Shown here: positions 63,801-64,000 of the stretch, piece by piece
How positions within the stretch are numbered: position 1 is the first letter of the stretch
Layout: each line of letters begins with the position of its first letter
Source: Desulfobacter hydrogenophilus
Lineage (GTDB): Bacteria > Desulfobacterota > Desulfobacteria > Desulfobacterales > Desulfobacteraceae
NCBI RefSeq assembly: GCF_004319545.1
Contig: NZ_CP036313.1
Location: 817,501-881,500, forward strand
Direction of reading: 5' to 3'
Length of the DNA stretch: 64,000 bases
Program-made: the position numbers and the translations under genes
Notes under the pieces: model-generated
Told to the model about the DNA's origin: nothing
Seen by the model: only the letters and a program-made list of their open reading frames with translations
Database searches by the model: none

Positions 63801-64000
63801 GCCGTTTCTCAGCTCAATACCGGCCTTGTCGCTATCTTCCTTTTTGGTAATTAACTGCTCTTGACCATCTACAAGGACCTGGCCGGGATGGATGGCCGGG
63901 TTCATTTCCAGCCGCCAGTTGGTATTCTTTGTACCCGTAATTTTATCCTGAATAAAATAGCCGGCACCGTCAAACCGCAGCCACAGGGTCCGATCCATGG
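60885..64000 (-). CDS. Very large membrane protein of unknown function, 3' part
   Basis: At least 1037 codons with the 5' end probably beyond the window; the Met at 63998 may be internal. Several TM helices cluster at about 120-225, one at about 345-365, another near 390-410 and four to five at 850-990. Between them are large extracytoplasmic beta-rich regions (e.g. MKVRVTVHAAIDTAIPIPGDVGQWH and GETLTLNVTRPQGIEGQTM). The C-terminal tail is charged and cytosolic. I do not recognise the family. Its stop adjoins the duplicated repeat flank. Confidence 0.8.
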   Translation of the reverse strand, partial: MDRTLWLRFDGAGYFIQDKITGTKNTNWRLEMNPAIHPGQVLVDGQEQLITKKEDSDKAGIELRNGRINIVADATFENGISSVPATGWDHDFNEVTGTLHLPAGWTLINARGVDRIPGTWVGRWTLLDFFVVLIFTIALSRVYSKPLAILAFFTLVLIFHEHQAPKYIWLTLLVGFTLLKYLPGGKMHSFVKFCQGLALVCFAAIVIPFAIQTLRIGIYPELARTWTDTSSIVIRSESRDKVMEMADGGQNPARAKAEQQAPAPKKLMRIGSLSKSMYSDNAPTSGSGPAQVMQYDPKARTQTGPGMPLWPAYETIPFSWSGPVSKDQSMGFFLIGPNVNLALAFLRVALVVLLGAGMLGIGRGGIKKAGATGIKQMLPAFCVLVLCLTPALSHATEFPPKAMLEELEKRLLETDKCFNNCANLPLASIELNKDMMKVRVTVHAAIDTAIPIPGDVGQWHPSQVTVDGRAAAGLFKKEGQFWVMVPKGHHNIDLDGAIRQQGGFQLFFPLKPRHLDIVMDGWTVEGSHPDGSFDAQLQFKQKARADGKNQQVLETGVLPAFARVERTLLLGLVWKVNTRIIREGEKKSSIKLDIPLLPGESITTQGIRVEGNTAKVNFRSGQKTLTWESFLAPSDKIELQHADTRDWTEIWKVDVSPVFHMAYQGTPVIFHKTGTRWYPTWHPWPGETLTLNVTRPQGIEGQTMTIEKSVLTFSSGRVATTAQLDLTINSSQGGRHTITLPKDVQLQEVKIQGRIRPIRQDQNQVTLPIVPGYQEIVLQWVSAAGITPFYKTPAVDLGMDSANTCVDIKPGSSRWPLFLGGEPAVGPAVLFWSELIVILILAFVLSKTGWTPLNLLQWFLLFIGISMNYPAAAIIVAGWLIALDLRPKADSFTGMKFNLVQLGIVVLTLASGACLVFSISKGLLGHPDMNIRGNGSSTHILRWYHDVSGPVLPRTWMVSIPMWAYRVAMLAWALWVSFWLINILKWGWTRFCTPILWSKVQWRKPTPKSHQQAYWTPVGKDREQAGSDQETDPGPKK

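Overview
The window looks like a piece of chromosome from an anaerobic deltaproteobacterium, most likely a sulfate reducer of the Desulfobacterales. This is an inference from content: a Tat-exported [NiFe] hydrogenase, a beta-oxidation operon under a sigma54-type activator, a FecR/CHASE2 signalling pair, a PEP-CTERM protein, a pilus/type II secretion-like cluster and many REP-type repeats. No tRNA, rRNA, CRISPR array or phage was seen.

Layout. 1-5.8 kb: the start of a VWA-type lipoprotein, then a forward operon of uppP, phosphomannomutase/phosphoglucomutase, a UvrD-like helicase and an MFS transporter. 5.8-12.1 kb (reverse): potassium channel, enoyl-CoA hydratase, TauE-like permease, hydrogenase protease and hydrogenase large and small subunits behind a good sigma70-type promoter. 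A 246-bp MITE-like element lies just upstream of that promoter. 12.6-14.4 kb: a complete IS1380-family element inserted at the edge of a hairpin. 14.4-21 kb: 3-hydroxyacyl-CoA dehydrogenase, thiolase, acyl-CoA dehydrogenase and a PAS-AAA+ activator. 21.3-25.6 kb: a LysM-FecR protein broken by a homopolymer frameshift and a CHASE2 hybrid histidine kinase. 25.6-32.2 kb: a tight six-gene operon (TM protein, TelA, DUF4178-like, lipoprotein, DUF350, membrane aminopropyltransferase-like), resembling the poorly understood yjf-type envelope operons. 32.5-36.7 kb: small unknown genes, a degraded HAD phosphatase, a radical SAM enzyme and a glycine-zipper lipoprotein. 36.8-38.7 kb: typA.

40.0-55.8 kb (reverse) is the largest system: three large pseudopilins, a PilM-PilN fusion, PilO, PilP, secretin, PilT, a GspE/PilB ATPase with one in-frame amber codon, PilC/GspF, a PpiC-like foldase and three accessory membrane proteins. 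A c-di-GMP-I (GEMM) riboswitch lies upstream of the first pseudopilin, so the apparatus is probably controlled by cyclic di-GMP. The far end of this operon, between its last gene and typA, has been tandemly triplicated with a 532-bp period.

56-64 kb holds a small unknown gene, an 1849-bp insertion sequence with an ochre stop in its transposase, a PEP-CTERM protein, a REP-associated tyrosine transposase flanked by its REP sequences, an internally deleted copy of that element, and the 3' part of a very large membrane protein running off the window. REP sequences of the same family (head GTAG) also sit in the triplicated region, and a variant lies in the pilus operon, so the transposase at 60 kb probably explains much of the repeat landscape.
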